In this document: piece by piece, positions 6,233 to 13,784 of the stretch
How positions within the stretch are numbered: position 1 is the first letter of the stretch
Layout: each line of letters opens with the position of its first letter
NCBI GenBank assembly: GCA_031425695.1
Contig: JANPJV010000295.1
Coordinates: 1-22,037, forward strand
DNA: 22,037 bases
Source of the DNA: JANPJV01 sp031425695
GTDB lineage: Bacteria; Pseudomonadota; Gammaproteobacteria; Xanthomonadales; SZUA-5
Direction of reading: 5' to 3'
Notes under the pieces: generated by a model
Databases searched by the model: none
What the model saw: the letters and a program-made list of their open reading frames with translations, nothing else
Told to the model about the DNA's origin: nothing
Program-made: the position numbers and the translations under genes

Positions 6233-8116
6233 CTACACAATCGCCAAATCGCCCTTGTTCTCGAGCCACTCGCGGCGGTCGCCTGCGCGTTTCTTGGCGA
6301 GGAGCATGTCCATCAGCTTGTCGGTGCCGTCGTCGTCGCCGATCGTGAGCTGCACGAGCCGGCGCGTGTCGGGGAACATGGTGGACTCGCGGAGTTGCTG
6401 CGGGTTCATTTCGCCCAGGCCCTTGAAGCGCGTTTCGGTGATGGTCCCTTTGATCTTTTCGCGCGCGATGCGCTCCAGGAGGACGGCTTTCTCGCTCTTG
6501 TCCAGCACGTAGAACACCTGTTTGCCCACGTCGACGCGGAACAGCGGCGGCATCGCCACGAACACGTGGCCGGCCGCGACCAGCGAGCGGAAGTGGCGCA
6601 GGAACAGGGCCGACAGCAAGGTCGCGATGTGCAGGCCGTCCGAGTCGGCGTCGGCGAGGATGATGACCTTGCCGTAGCGCAGGCCAGTCAGGTCGGGCTT
6701 GCCGGGATCGAGGCCGATGGCGACGGCGAGGTCGTGCACTTCGGTCGAGGCGAGCACCGAGCCGGATTCGACTTCCCAGGTGTTGAGGATCTTGCCGCGC
6801 AACGGCAGGATCGCCTGGAATTCGCGCTCGCGGGCCTGTTTGGCGGAGCCGCCGGCGGAGTCACCTTCGACCAGGAAGAGCTCGGTTCGGGAGAGGTCCT
6901 GCGACGCGCAGTCAGCGAGCTTGCCGGGCAGGGCAGGGCCACTGGTGATCTTCTTGCGCACCACCTGTTTCTCGGTTTTCAGGCGCGCCTGCGCGCGCTC
7001 GATCGCCAGCGTCGCAATGCGCTCGCCGAGCTCGGTGTGCTGGTTCAGCCACAGGCTGAAGGCGTCGTGCATGACGCCCTGGACAAAGGGTGCGGCGGTA
7101 CGCGAAGAGAGGCGCTCCTTGGTCTGCCCTGCGAACTGCGGATCCTGCTGCTTGAACGAGAGCACGAAGGCGAGGCGCTCCCAGACGTCTTCGGGCGCCA
7201 GCTTGACTCCACGCGGCAGCAGGTTGCGGAACTCGCAAAACTCGCGGATCGCGTCGGTCAGGCCGGTACGGAAGCCGTTTACATGGGTGCCATGCTGCGC
7301 GGTCGGAATCAGGTTGACGTAGCTTTCCTGGATGATCTCGCCGTCGGGCGTCCAGCCGAGTGCCCAGTCGGCTGCCTCGGTGGTCTTCCTGATCGATCCG
7401 GTGAAGAGCTCGGCCGGCAGCACCTCGCGATCGGCCAACTGCGAGCGCAGGTAGTCGCGCAGGCCGTTCTCGTAATACCAGCGCTCGGTCGCATTGCTGG
7501 ACTCGTCCCAGAGCGTCACCGTCAGCCCGGGGCAGAGCACGGCCTTGGCGCGCAACACATGGCGCAGCCGCGGCATCGACAGCTTCGGCGAGTCGAAGTA
7601 CTTGGCATCCGGCCAGAAGCGCAAGCGCGTGCCGGTGTTCTTTTTGCCAACGCTGCCAACTACTTGCAACGGCGAATCCGGATCGCCATTGGCGAACGAC
7701 AGCGCGTATTCGCAGGCGTCGCGGCGGATGGTCAGCTCGACCTTTTCGCTCAGTGCATTGACCACCGATACGCCGACGCCGTGAAGGCCGCCGGAGAAAC
7801 TGTAGCTCGTGTTCGAAAATTTTCCGCCTGCGTGCAACCGGCACATGATCAGCTCGACACCCGGCACGCCATGCTCGGGATGGATATCGACGGGCATGCC
7901 GCGGCCATCGTCGACAACCTCGATCGAGCCGTCGTTGAAAACCTTCACATCGACATTCTTCGCATAGCCGGCGAGGGCCTCATCGACCGAGTTGTCGACG
8001 ACTTCCTGCACCAGGTGGTTCGGCCGCGTCGTGTCCGTGTACATCCCCGGCCGGCGCTTGACCGGATCCAGGCCTTGCAGGACTTCGATATCGGCAGCGT
8101 TGTAGCGAGCAGTCAT
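6233..8116 (-). CDS. parE: DNA topoisomerase IV subunit B
   Basis: 627 residues, matching E. coli ParE (630). The chosen start (ATG at 8116) gives MTARYNAADIEVLQGLDPVKR, aligning with the known ParE N-terminus; the frame stays open 87 codons further upstream only through repeat DNA. The GHKL ATPase part shows RRPGMYTDTTRPNHL, DNSVDEALAGYA, DDGRGMPVDIHP and SGGLHGVGVSVVNALS. The TOPRIM part shows LVEGDSAGGSAKQARERE and ILADADSDGLHIATLL; the DADSDGLHIA form fits ParE more than GyrB. It ends ENKGDLAIV. With ParC it decatenates daughter chromosomes using ATP; parC is not in this window. The ribosome binding site is weak, and the upstream region contains two palindromes. Confidence 0.97.
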   Translation of the reverse strand: MTARYNAADIEVLQGLDPVKRRPGMYTDTTRPNHLVQEVVDNSVDEALAGYAKNVDVKVFNDGSIEVVDDGRGMPVDIHPEHGVPGVELIMCRLHAGGKFSNTSYSFSGGLHGVGVSVVNALSEKVELTIRRDACEYALSFANGDPDSPLQVVGSVGKKNTGTRLRFWPDAKYFDSPKLSMPRLRHVLRAKAVLCPGLTVTLWDESSNATERWYYENGLRDYLRSQLADREVLPAELFTGSIRKTTEAADWALGWTPDGEIIQESYVNLIPTAQHGTHVNGFRTGLTDAIREFCEFRNLLPRGVKLAPEDVWERLAFVLSFKQQDPQFAGQTKERLSSRTAAPFVQGVMHDAFSLWLNQHTELGERIATLAIERAQARLKTEKQVVRKKITSGPALPGKLADCASQDLSRTELFLVEGDSAGGSAKQAREREFQAILPLRGKILNTWEVESGSVLASTEVHDLAVAIGLDPGKPDLTGLRYGKVIILADADSDGLHIATLLSALFLRHFRSLVAAGHVFVAMPPLFRVDVGKQVFYVLDKSEKAVLLERIAREKIKGTITETRFKGLGEMNPQQLRESTMFPDTRRLVQLTIGDDDGTDKLMDMLLAKKRAGDRREWLENKGDLAIV

Positions 8117-8178
8117 TGCGCGGCTAGGCAAGGGCGGGAGCGGTGCCGGATGCTGCGACGGACGGGGCTCGGAAGCAA

Positions 8179-8192
8179 CCGTCGCGCGACGG
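8179..8192. other. 14-bp perfect palindrome upstream of parE
   Basis: CCGTCGCGCGACGG is fully self-complementary and lies 63 bases before the parE start. It could be an operator, or chance in GC-rich DNA. Confidence 0.35.
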
Positions 8193-8196
8193 ACAG

Positions 8197-8285
8197 ATTT
8201 GGAGTGCGGCGCTCTGCGCCGCTTTGGATGCTCTTCCGCCTGTTCGGGGATCATCCAAAGCGGCGCGGAGCGCCGCACTCCAAAT
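8197..8285. repeat. 34-bp inverted repeat with one mismatch upstream of parE
   Basis: The left arm at 8197-8230 (beginning ATTTGGAGTGCGGCGC) pairs with 8252-8285 around a 21-base loop, with a single A/G difference that could still pair as G-U. It sits between the terminator of the upstream gene and parE. The near identity of the arms and presence of short inner palindromes suggest a mobile palindromic repeat rather than a simple terminator. Confidence 0.85.
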
Positions 8286-8310
8286 AAGCGCGTCGCCAGA
8301 CGAGCCGCAT

Positions 8311-8335
8311 AAAAAAACCCCGGCTTGCGCCGGGG
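8311..8335 (-). terminator. Rho-independent terminator of the 1025-residue secreted protein gene
   Basis: On the minus strand CCCCGGC, loop GCAA, GCCGGGG is followed by seven T residues (8311-8317). It lies 56 bases after the stop codon at 8391. Confidence 0.92.
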
Positions 8336-8354
8336 TCGAAGGGAGTGCCGCATC

Positions 8355-8378
8355 GGTACCGCGCTTGCGCGCGGCACC
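8355..8378 (-). other. Additional hairpin between stop codon and terminator
   Basis: GGTGCCGCGC and GCGCGGTACC (minus strand) pair with one mismatch around a 4-base loop, 12 bases after the stop codon. It has no T-run and may stabilise the message end ahead of the main terminator. Confidence 0.5.
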
Positions 8379-8390
8379 TTTGAGTTGCTG

Positions 8391-11300
8391 TTACTGATTC
8401 GCCATCAGGCTGACGCTGTCGACACGGAAGGTCGTGGCAAGCGAGCCGTCGGTGGTGGCACGCAGACGCACCTTCACGTTCTTGCCCTTGTGCGCGACGA
8501 TGCTGGCGCTGCGCAGCACATACGTCGTCGCACTGGTGGTCTTGTTGACGTTCGAGAGCGATGCCACCTGCTGCAGGAGCGCATTGGTGCTGGCATCCAC
8601 GATCTCGACATACAGACGATCGTAGGCGGTCGTACCGGTCTCGGAGGTCACGATCGAGGCCTGGAAGGACAGGGTCGCCGTGGTCGCCGTGGCCGGGATC
8701 AGCGTCGACTTGCTGTCGACCGTCTGCGAGCTCGTGGCCGCATTCACGCCGAGATAGGCGTACGTGCCGCCACTGTGCGCATTGGTCTGACCGGCCAGCA
8801 AAGTGTTGAACGACGTGCCGGTAAAGGCCGACCGGGCCCAGGAGAGATCCGGCGCCGAGTTCGTGCTGGTCGTGATCGCATCGAAGTTGCCGTTGGCCAG
8901 GCGCTCAGTAGCCACTCCGCCGCCACCACCCGTGCTCCACGACGCCGTGATCGCAAAGTTCTGCACGCCTGTCGAGTAGCCGTAGACGCGGGCGTAGTAG
9001 GTGCCGGCCGACGGGGTCGGGAACGGGCAGCTTTCTGCGGCACCGGCGCCGAGATACGGGCGGCAGTCATACACCGACAGCGTGGCCTGCGCGTTGTACT
9101 TCACATGCAGGTCGAGATCGCCAGCACCGGTGAGGGCGATGTTGAGGTTGGTCGCACCGGCCGGAATAGCCACGGTGAAATCCTTGAAATCGCTGTTCGC
9201 GGTGGCGGAGTTGGTCGAGCTGTTCACGGTCACGCCGTTGGACAGTGCGACCGCTCCCGTGGTGGCCGTGCCGGTGAAGTTACGACCCGTCAAGTTGGCG
9301 CCGCTCACCGTGGCCGCGAGGCTGGTCGGCGAGAACGTGTAGCCCGACAGCGACGGGGTCAACGTGTAGGTGCCATTGGCGAGGTTGGCGATGGTGTAGT
9401 CGCCATTGCTGTTGGTGACCGCACTGGCCGAACCGGTGCTGACGGTGACGCCGTTGATGCCGACGCTCGCCGCCGTGGCCACGCGACCGGAGATCGAGTA
9501 GGTGGTGACGGTGGCCGTACCCGTGAAGTTCTGGCCGGAGACATTGGCGCCGCTGACCGAGACCGCACGATTGACCGGGCTGAAGCTGTAGCCGGAAGCC
9601 GACGGGGTCAGCGTGTAGCTGCCATTGGCGACGTTGGTGATCGAGAAGTTGCCGGAGCCGTCAGTGGTCGACGAGGCCGAACCGAGCGACAGGGTGACGC
9701 CGGAGATGCCGACGCCGGTGCTGGTGGTGACCAAGCCTGAGACCGTGTAGGTCACCGGCGGCGGGCCACCGCAGTTGCTGAACTTAAAGTCGCGGATGGA
9801 GGTGTTCCAGCTGCCGGTCGGACGGTACATGCCCACCGTCCAGAACGTGCAATCGTCGGAAGGATCAACCACCGTCTGGTGGTAGTCGCCCCAGCGACCG
9901 GAAGTTTCGGCAGCGGCACCGGCGGCGATCATGTTCTCACCCTGGCTCATCACGCCGAGCGCATCGGTGTTCAGGCGGCCGGTGTACATCAGCGACGGCG
10001 CAACCGTGGTCGCGCTGGTCTTGGTCTTGTTGAAGCTCATGCCGATGTTGCCGACGCCATCCATCGCGACCGAACCGATCAGGTGATGGGTGTTGGTATC
10101 GCCCGGGCTGAAGGTGCCTTCCTGATGCAGCGCCCAAGCACCGGCGCCGCTCTTGCGGATTTCGAACCAGCGGATGCCGGCGTCGACCACCGTACCCGAG
10201 CGCGCAGCATTCTGGTTGGTCGCAAAGCTGCCGACCACCGACTCATGCGTGCCGAAGTTGCGATAGACCATCGAGTTGAGGATGACTTCGCGGATCGGGT
10301 CGAGCAGGGAGGTCGAGCCCGGCTGCGGCACCGAGGCAAACGCGGAGTAGTCGCGCAGCCAGCTGTTGAACTCGGTGATGTTGACACGCGGCAGCGTAGC
10401 GATATTGCTGTTCGCAGGTGTATTCCAGTCGAGGTTCAGCGCGTACAGGTCGATGAAATCGATCGACGTATTCGCACCGGTACCGGCATGGGCTTCGTCG
10501 TCGTTATGACGCGCGAGCAGGATCGGCGCACCGGCCGGCGGGGCGCTCGTGGCCGGGCCCATGAAGGTTGCCGGCGTCAGCGCCTGGAAGCCGTAGCCCG
10601 CGAGCTTGGCCACCGTGGTGAAACGCTGCGCTGGACGCGCGGTGGCGCCATTCAGCATGTTCGCGCGGTCGAAGGCATAGACCTTGGCGCCGGCGCTGGA
10701 CTCGTTGGTGGTACAGACGTACGCGTTGTGCCAAACCGAGCAGTGCGGGTAGTCGGGCACGGCCGGGGTCGCGAAGCCGTAGAACCACCAGCCGCCCGAG
10801 ACCGGGTTGTCGGTCTTGGACACGTACACGCACAAGCGGTTGGCGCTCGAGGTGCCGCCCATTTCGAGCATGAACCAACGGTTGGCGAGGCGATCCCAGT
10901 GGACGATCGGATCGCTGACCGAGGTCGCGCACGGGTCACCGGCCGGAGCCAGCGTCTTGTATGCAGTCGGGCCGGAGAGCTTGACGCCACTCTTGTTGTA
11001 GACGGTGAAGGTGGTGCCGCTCGATCCGTTGATGCCGTACAGAATGTAATTGGCGTTGACTTCAACGACCGGGTCGCCCGGGCTGACGCCGGTGTTGAGG
11101 TTGTTGATGCTGACGCGGCTGGTCGACGCCTCGGTGGAAGCACCACCCAACGCATCGAAAGTAGCCTGGAGATCGGACAGACGATCTGGCGCAGTCGACC
11201 AATCGGCGGGTGCCGAGGGATCGCCGCGGCCTTCGAGCGGGTGATAGATGCGGCGCTGTGCTTCCTTGATCGGATCGCCCGGCTGCCACTGCTGAACCAC

Positions 11301-11468
11301 CGGCAGGTTGCGCAGGTCGACGTTGATTCCCACGGGAGTCACAGGTTCCCCAACCTGTGGGCCCGGGCCCTGTTGACCAACGCCACCGATCAGCGTTTGG
11401 GCGGCGGCGGTGCCGCCGAGTACAAGCGATAGCGAAGCGTACAGCGCGAATCTTTTCACAAACTTCAT
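8391..11468 (-). CDS. Large secreted multidomain protein (carboxypeptidase-regulatory-like repeats, PPC domain)
   Basis: 1025 residues from the ATG at 11468, which has AAGGA about 8 bases upstream and opens a clear signal peptide (MKFVKRFALYASLSLVLGG, then TAAAQ); the frame is open 42 codons further upstream without support. Residues about 25-570 form an unrecognised N-terminal region rich in W, G and N, with DPIVHWDRLANRWFMLEMG and CSVWHNAYVCT, probably beta-rich. Two tandem repeats of about 85 residues follow (about 571-740), each with SG.V.T....I.GVT...G.A...T...G.......N.ANG.YTLTPS.SGY.FSP, typical of carboxypeptidase-regulatory-like beta-sandwiches. A PPC-type domain (about 745-845; DLDLHVKY, CRPY, AGTYYARVYG) and a jelly-roll-like C-terminus (about 850-1025) complete it. 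No catalytic motif is visible. Secretion is likely, perhaps through type II, but not shown. A strong terminator follows. Confidence 0.88.
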   Translation of the reverse strand: MKFVKRFALYASLSLVLGGTAAAQTLIGGVGQQGPGPQVGEPVTPVGINVDLRNLPVVQQWQPGDPIKEAQRRIYHPLEGRGDPSAPADWSTAPDRLSDLQATFDALGGASTEASTSRVSINNLNTGVSPGDPVVEVNANYILYGINGSSGTTFTVYNKSGVKLSGPTAYKTLAPAGDPCATSVSDPIVHWDRLANRWFMLEMGGTSSANRLCVYVSKTDNPVSGGWWFYGFATPAVPDYPHCSVWHNAYVCTTNESSAGAKVYAFDRANMLNGATARPAQRFTTVAKLAGYGFQALTPATFMGPATSAPPAGAPILLARHNDDEAHAGTGANTSIDFIDLYALNLDWNTPANSNIATLPRVNITEFNSWLRDYSAFASVPQPGSTSLLDPIREVILNSMVYRNFGTHESVVGSFATNQNAARSGTVVDAGIRWFEIRKSGAGAWALHQEGTFSPGDTNTHHLIGSVAMDGVGNIGMSFNKTKTSATTVAPSLMYTGRLNTDALGVMSQGENMIAAGAAAETSGRWGDYHQTVVDPSDDCTFWTVGMYRPTGSWNTSIRDFKFSNCGGPPPVTYTVSGLVTTSTGVGISGVTLSLGSASSTTDGSGNFSITNVANGSYTLTPSASGYSFSPVNRAVSVSGANVSGQNFTGTATVTTYSISGRVATAASVGINGVTVSTGSASAVTNSNGDYTIANLANGTYTLTPSLSGYTFSPTSLAATVSGANLTGRNFTGTATTGAVALSNGVTVNSSTNSATANSDFKDFTVAIPAGATNLNIALTGAGDLDLHVKYNAQATLSVYDCRPYLGAGAAESCPFPTPSAGTYYARVYGYSTGVQNFAITASWSTGGGGGVATERLANGNFDAITTSTNSAPDLSWARSAFTGTSFNTLLAGQTNAHSGGTYAYLGVNAATSSQTVDSKSTLIPATATTATLSFQASIVTSETGTTAYDRLYVEIVDASTNALLQQVASLSNVNKTTSATTYVLRSASIVAHKGKNVKVRLRATTDGSLATTFRVDSVSLMANQ
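9245..9755 (-). repeat. Two ~255-bp tandem coding repeats
   Basis: These encode the two carboxypeptidase-regulatory-like domains of the secreted protein. The copies share YTLTPS, SGY.FSP and NFTGTAT blocks but have diverged, so this is an old internal duplication. Confidence 0.7.
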
Positions 11469-11631
11469 GGACGTGTTCCTTGAACTCTGGTTGATGTACG
11501 AGCTGCCCCCAGGCAGATCGCTGTCGTTACCGGAACACGCTCGAACTCGTTGCCAAGCCCACGGTTCCTCTTCCCCTTTCGAACCTTCCTCCACCCCTCA
11601 CAGAGCAATCCCCGCTCTTTTACGCCGCCCG
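11469..11631. other. Gap between the DUF4097-like gene and the large secreted protein gene
   Basis: Carries the ribosome binding site of the minus-strand gene starting at 11468. No convincing promoter pair or gene was found. A 6-bp CCGCCC/GGGCGG stem spans the stop codon of the DUF4097-like gene near 11630-11650 without a T-run. Confidence 0.4.
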
Positions 11632-12459
11632 TCATGCGGGGCGGAATTCCCCTCGGCGCAGCAGGCGAATCTCGCCGCGCTTGCTGTAGATCTCGATCTG
11701 CGCCGCCGGCTTGCCGACCGCGACGTGACCACGCTTGTTCGGTTCCTGGCCGGCCTGGCCTTCGATCTCGACGCTGAACTCGGTCGCGAAGACGCCTGAG
11801 CTGGCGAGCTTCAGCGCAGCATTCAGGTCTTCGCCGATGCCGAGCAGGATGTTGCCGGTGCTGGTTGCAATGCGTTGCTCGCTGCCGGCGAGCGCCGGTT
11901 CGAGCTGGGCTTCGATGTTGCCCGCACCGGTTTCCAGGTCGAGCCTGCCGGCGATGCCGCGGAGCGCGATGTCGCCGCTGGTGCTGCGAACCTTGAGGTT
12001 GCCCTTGAGGCCGCGCGCTTCGATCAGCCCCCGTTCAGTCACGATTTCGACATCGTGACCATCTGGAACGTAGGCGGTGATGTCCATGCGCTGGCCCGGC
12101 GCCAGGGTGGTGCCCGCGGGCAGGCGCGCAACGATATCGAACACCTGCCCGGCGCTGGCGGTGACCGCGATCTTGTTCGAGCTGCCCATGTTCTGGGCGA
12201 CGGTGTGCCACTCGAGCGAACCTTCGTAGCCGCCGAAACGGACGCGGACATCACCGTAGGGATTGTCCAGGCGAACCGGGACCGCCTTGGTCATCTGCTG
12301 CGTGTTGTCGGTACGTTCGATTTCATGCTGCATTGCAGCATCAACGACTTGCGGGGGATTTTCACTCTGCGCGACGGTTGTCGCAGCAGTTCCCGACCGG
12401 TGCGCACAGGCACCGATCAGTAGTACGAGACCTCCCACAGCGCAAAGCCGCAGCAGCAT
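11632..12459 (-). CDS. DUF4097-like lipoprotein (beta-helix adhesin-like domain)
   Basis: 275 residues from the ATG at 12459. This start gives a lipoprotein signal, MLLRLCAVGGLVLLIGAC, with lipobox LIGAC and lipidated Cys18; the next residue is Ala, which fits outer-membrane sorting. Longer in-frame starts (12510, 12615) lack a ribosome binding site and would bury the signal. Residues about 75-265 show repeated short strands of the pattern LKVRSTSGDIALRGIAGRLD, then LETGAGNIEAQLE and IATSTGNILLGIG, typical of DUF4097-type proteins that form right-handed beta-solenoids and often accompany envelope-stress or membrane genes. Function unknown. A strong sigma-70-like promoter lies about 220 bases upstream, leaving a long leader. 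Confidence 0.8.
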   Translation of the reverse strand: MLLRLCAVGGLVLLIGACAHRSGTAATTVAQSENPPQVVDAAMQHEIERTDNTQQMTKAVPVRLDNPYGDVRVRFGGYEGSLEWHTVAQNMGSSNKIAVTASAGQVFDIVARLPAGTTLAPGQRMDITAYVPDGHDVEIVTERGLIEARGLKGNLKVRSTSGDIALRGIAGRLDLETGAGNIEAQLEPALAGSEQRIATSTGNILLGIGEDLNAALKLASSGVFATEFSVEIEGQAGQEPNKRGHVAVGKPAAQIEIYSKRGEIRLLRRGEFRPA

Positions 12460-12897
12460 TGCCCCATCCCCGAATGCCAGCGGCCGCACTCCTTGATCGC
12501 TTGCACACATCGCGCGCTCAGCGTTCAAAAGAAGACGGACGCTTGGTCCACCAGTGGTAAAGAGTCGCTTCGGACAGGTTGACTGCTCGATCGGAAATTC
12601 GATCGGAAGCAGCAACTGATCACCGGAAAACTCCGCGAGGAGGGGGCCAGCCCTCTCCCTCTGGCCCGATCCGGTGGCGCACTGTATTCAGGGTTCATTC
12701 AACTGTCAACTGTCGGCGCATGTTGACCTTCAGCGTCACCCAACAAGACAAAAGCTGCACATTTGGATGACTGGCTCGGCGCCGACCCCGGGCCAACGTG
12801 CAGATGACTAACTATTCATACGCATCGTAACTCCACCTTGCGGATGAGCCACGCGAGCTTGGTCAGGCGCCACGCCGCGCGCGCCAGTCGTCGGCTC
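12460..12897. other. 438-base gap: promoter, inverted repeat, direct repeat; no gene
   Basis: Contains the minus-strand promoter at 12681-12709, a perfect 7-bp inverted repeat GGGCCAG/CTGGCCC (12654-12660 and 12671-12677) at its predicted start point, and a direct repeat TCGATCGGAA at 12587-12596 and 12599-12608. Nothing between about 12720 and 12897 could be assigned. Confidence 0.5.
12681..12709 (-). promoter_or_regulatory. Sigma-70-like promoter for the DUF4097-like lipoprotein gene
   Basis: On the minus strand TTGACA (12704-12709, full match to consensus) is followed after exactly 17 bases by TACAGT (12681-12686, four of six). Transcription would start near 12674, giving a leader of about 215 bases. 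A GGGCCAG inverted repeat covers the start point and could be an operator. Confidence 0.6.
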
Positions 12898-13566
12898 CTA
12901 GACGTCGGCACCCAGCTCCCGCAAGGCCGCGCGGAGGCGCTCCACCTCGTTTTCCAGGGTCGTGACGCGCTCGGACAGGGCCAGCGCCGCCGGTCCGCTC
13001 TCCGCGGGCTCGACGTGACGCACCGCGGCGGCGGTCTTCTCGGCATGCTCCGGACCGCATAGCAAATGCATAAAACGTTCTTCGCGCTGACCCGGCATGC
13101 GCCCGAGCCGGACCGCGAGCGCGGGCTGGCGACGAGTCAGGCGGTCGAGCGTGTCCTTCACCTGGTCGATGTCGGAAAAGCGCGCCAGGCGATCGCTGCG
13201 GGTTAAAAGCTCGGGGGCGGTCTGCGGGCCGCGCAAAAGCATCAGGCACAGTAGTGCCCGTTGCGGCCCGGTCAAGGTGTACACCTCATCGATCCGGTGC
13301 TCGTACCGATAGGCGCGCGACGCGTGCTGCACCCGCACCAGTTTCTTGTCCTCGAGCATGCGCAACGTGTGCCCGACCTCCCCGAGCTCCAGATCCATGA
13401 TCGGATCCCGGCTGGTCTTCTGGTTGGCGGCAACCAGCGCTGCATTCGCGGTCAAAGGATATTGCTCGGGCGTCGTCGCCGCCTTCTCGACCAGGCACCC
13501 GAGCACCCGCGCCTCGGTCTCGGTCAGCAGGGGGGAGAGTGTGGTGGCCGCGGATTCGTCAGTCAT
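12898..13566 (-). CDS. yceH: YceH family protein (DUF480)
   Basis: 222 residues. GAGGAG is eight bases before the ATG. The N-terminus LTETEARVLGCLVEKAATTPEQYPLTANAALVA and NQKTSRDPIMDLELGEV are hallmark YceH/DUF480 segments; the protein folds as tandem winged-helix domains (about 10-90 and 95-170). The last 40 residues (ERVTTLENEVERLRAALREL) form a predicted coiled coil, as usual in this family. The molecular function of YceH is not established, though the fold suggests DNA binding. It is divergent from the fumarase gene, with a long inverted repeat in the shared intergenic region. Confidence 0.93.
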   Translation of the reverse strand: MTDESAATTLSPLLTETEARVLGCLVEKAATTPEQYPLTANAALVAANQKTSRDPIMDLELGEVGHTLRMLEDKKLVRVQHASRAYRYEHRIDEVYTLTGPQRALLCLMLLRGPQTAPELLTRSDRLARFSDIDQVKDTLDRLTRRQPALAVRLGRMPGQREERFMHLLCGPEHAEKTAAAVRHVEPAESGPAALALSERVTTLENEVERLRAALRELGADV

Positions 13567-13595
13567 TGGTGCAACTCCTCAATATTCAATTGAAA

Positions 13596-13699
13596 TTTTT
13601 TGACGCGAAGGAACGCCAAGGGAGCAAAGGGACGCAAATAGATCCTTGCTCCATTTGCGGCTCCTTTTGCTCACCTTTGCGTTCCTTTGCGTCAAAAAA
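13596..13699. repeat. Long imperfect inverted repeat, GACGCAAAGGAACGC family (copy 1)
   Basis: The left arm 13596-13639 and right arm 13653-13699 pair over about 43 bases with a few mismatches and bulges. Arms are built of 8-10-base units (GACGC.AAGG, AACGC.AAGG, GAGC.AAAGG) and end in T6/A6. A second copy occurs at 17608-17721. It lies between the divergent yceH and fumarase genes. Confidence 0.85.
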
Positions 13700-13784
13700 C
13701 AACGGTCTGATCGAAGCGCGCCACCAAGGCTAGACTAGGCCTTCGGGCGCGTGGGCGCTCGGTCCCGACTCGCCAGAAGCCATC

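Noticed and set aside
6134..8287. 717-codon plus-strand open frame opposite parE
   Set aside because: Antisense shadow of a fully recognisable ParE; composition is low-complexity Arg/Ala/Glu/Leu with no motif.
8117..8377. 87-codon N-terminal extension of parE
   Set aside because: It crosses a terminator and a 34-bp palindromic repeat, and E. coli ParE starts at the position matching 8116.
8325..11432. Two long plus-strand frames (8325-9740 and 9879-11432) opposite the 1025-residue protein gene
   Set aside because: Arg/Gly/Val-rich shadow translations; the minus strand has signal peptide, domain repeats and a terminator.
13596..13699. Bidirectional Rho-independent terminator
   Set aside because: The stem ends in T-run then A-run in transcript order on both strands, so no T-run follows the stem, and the genes on either side diverge from it.
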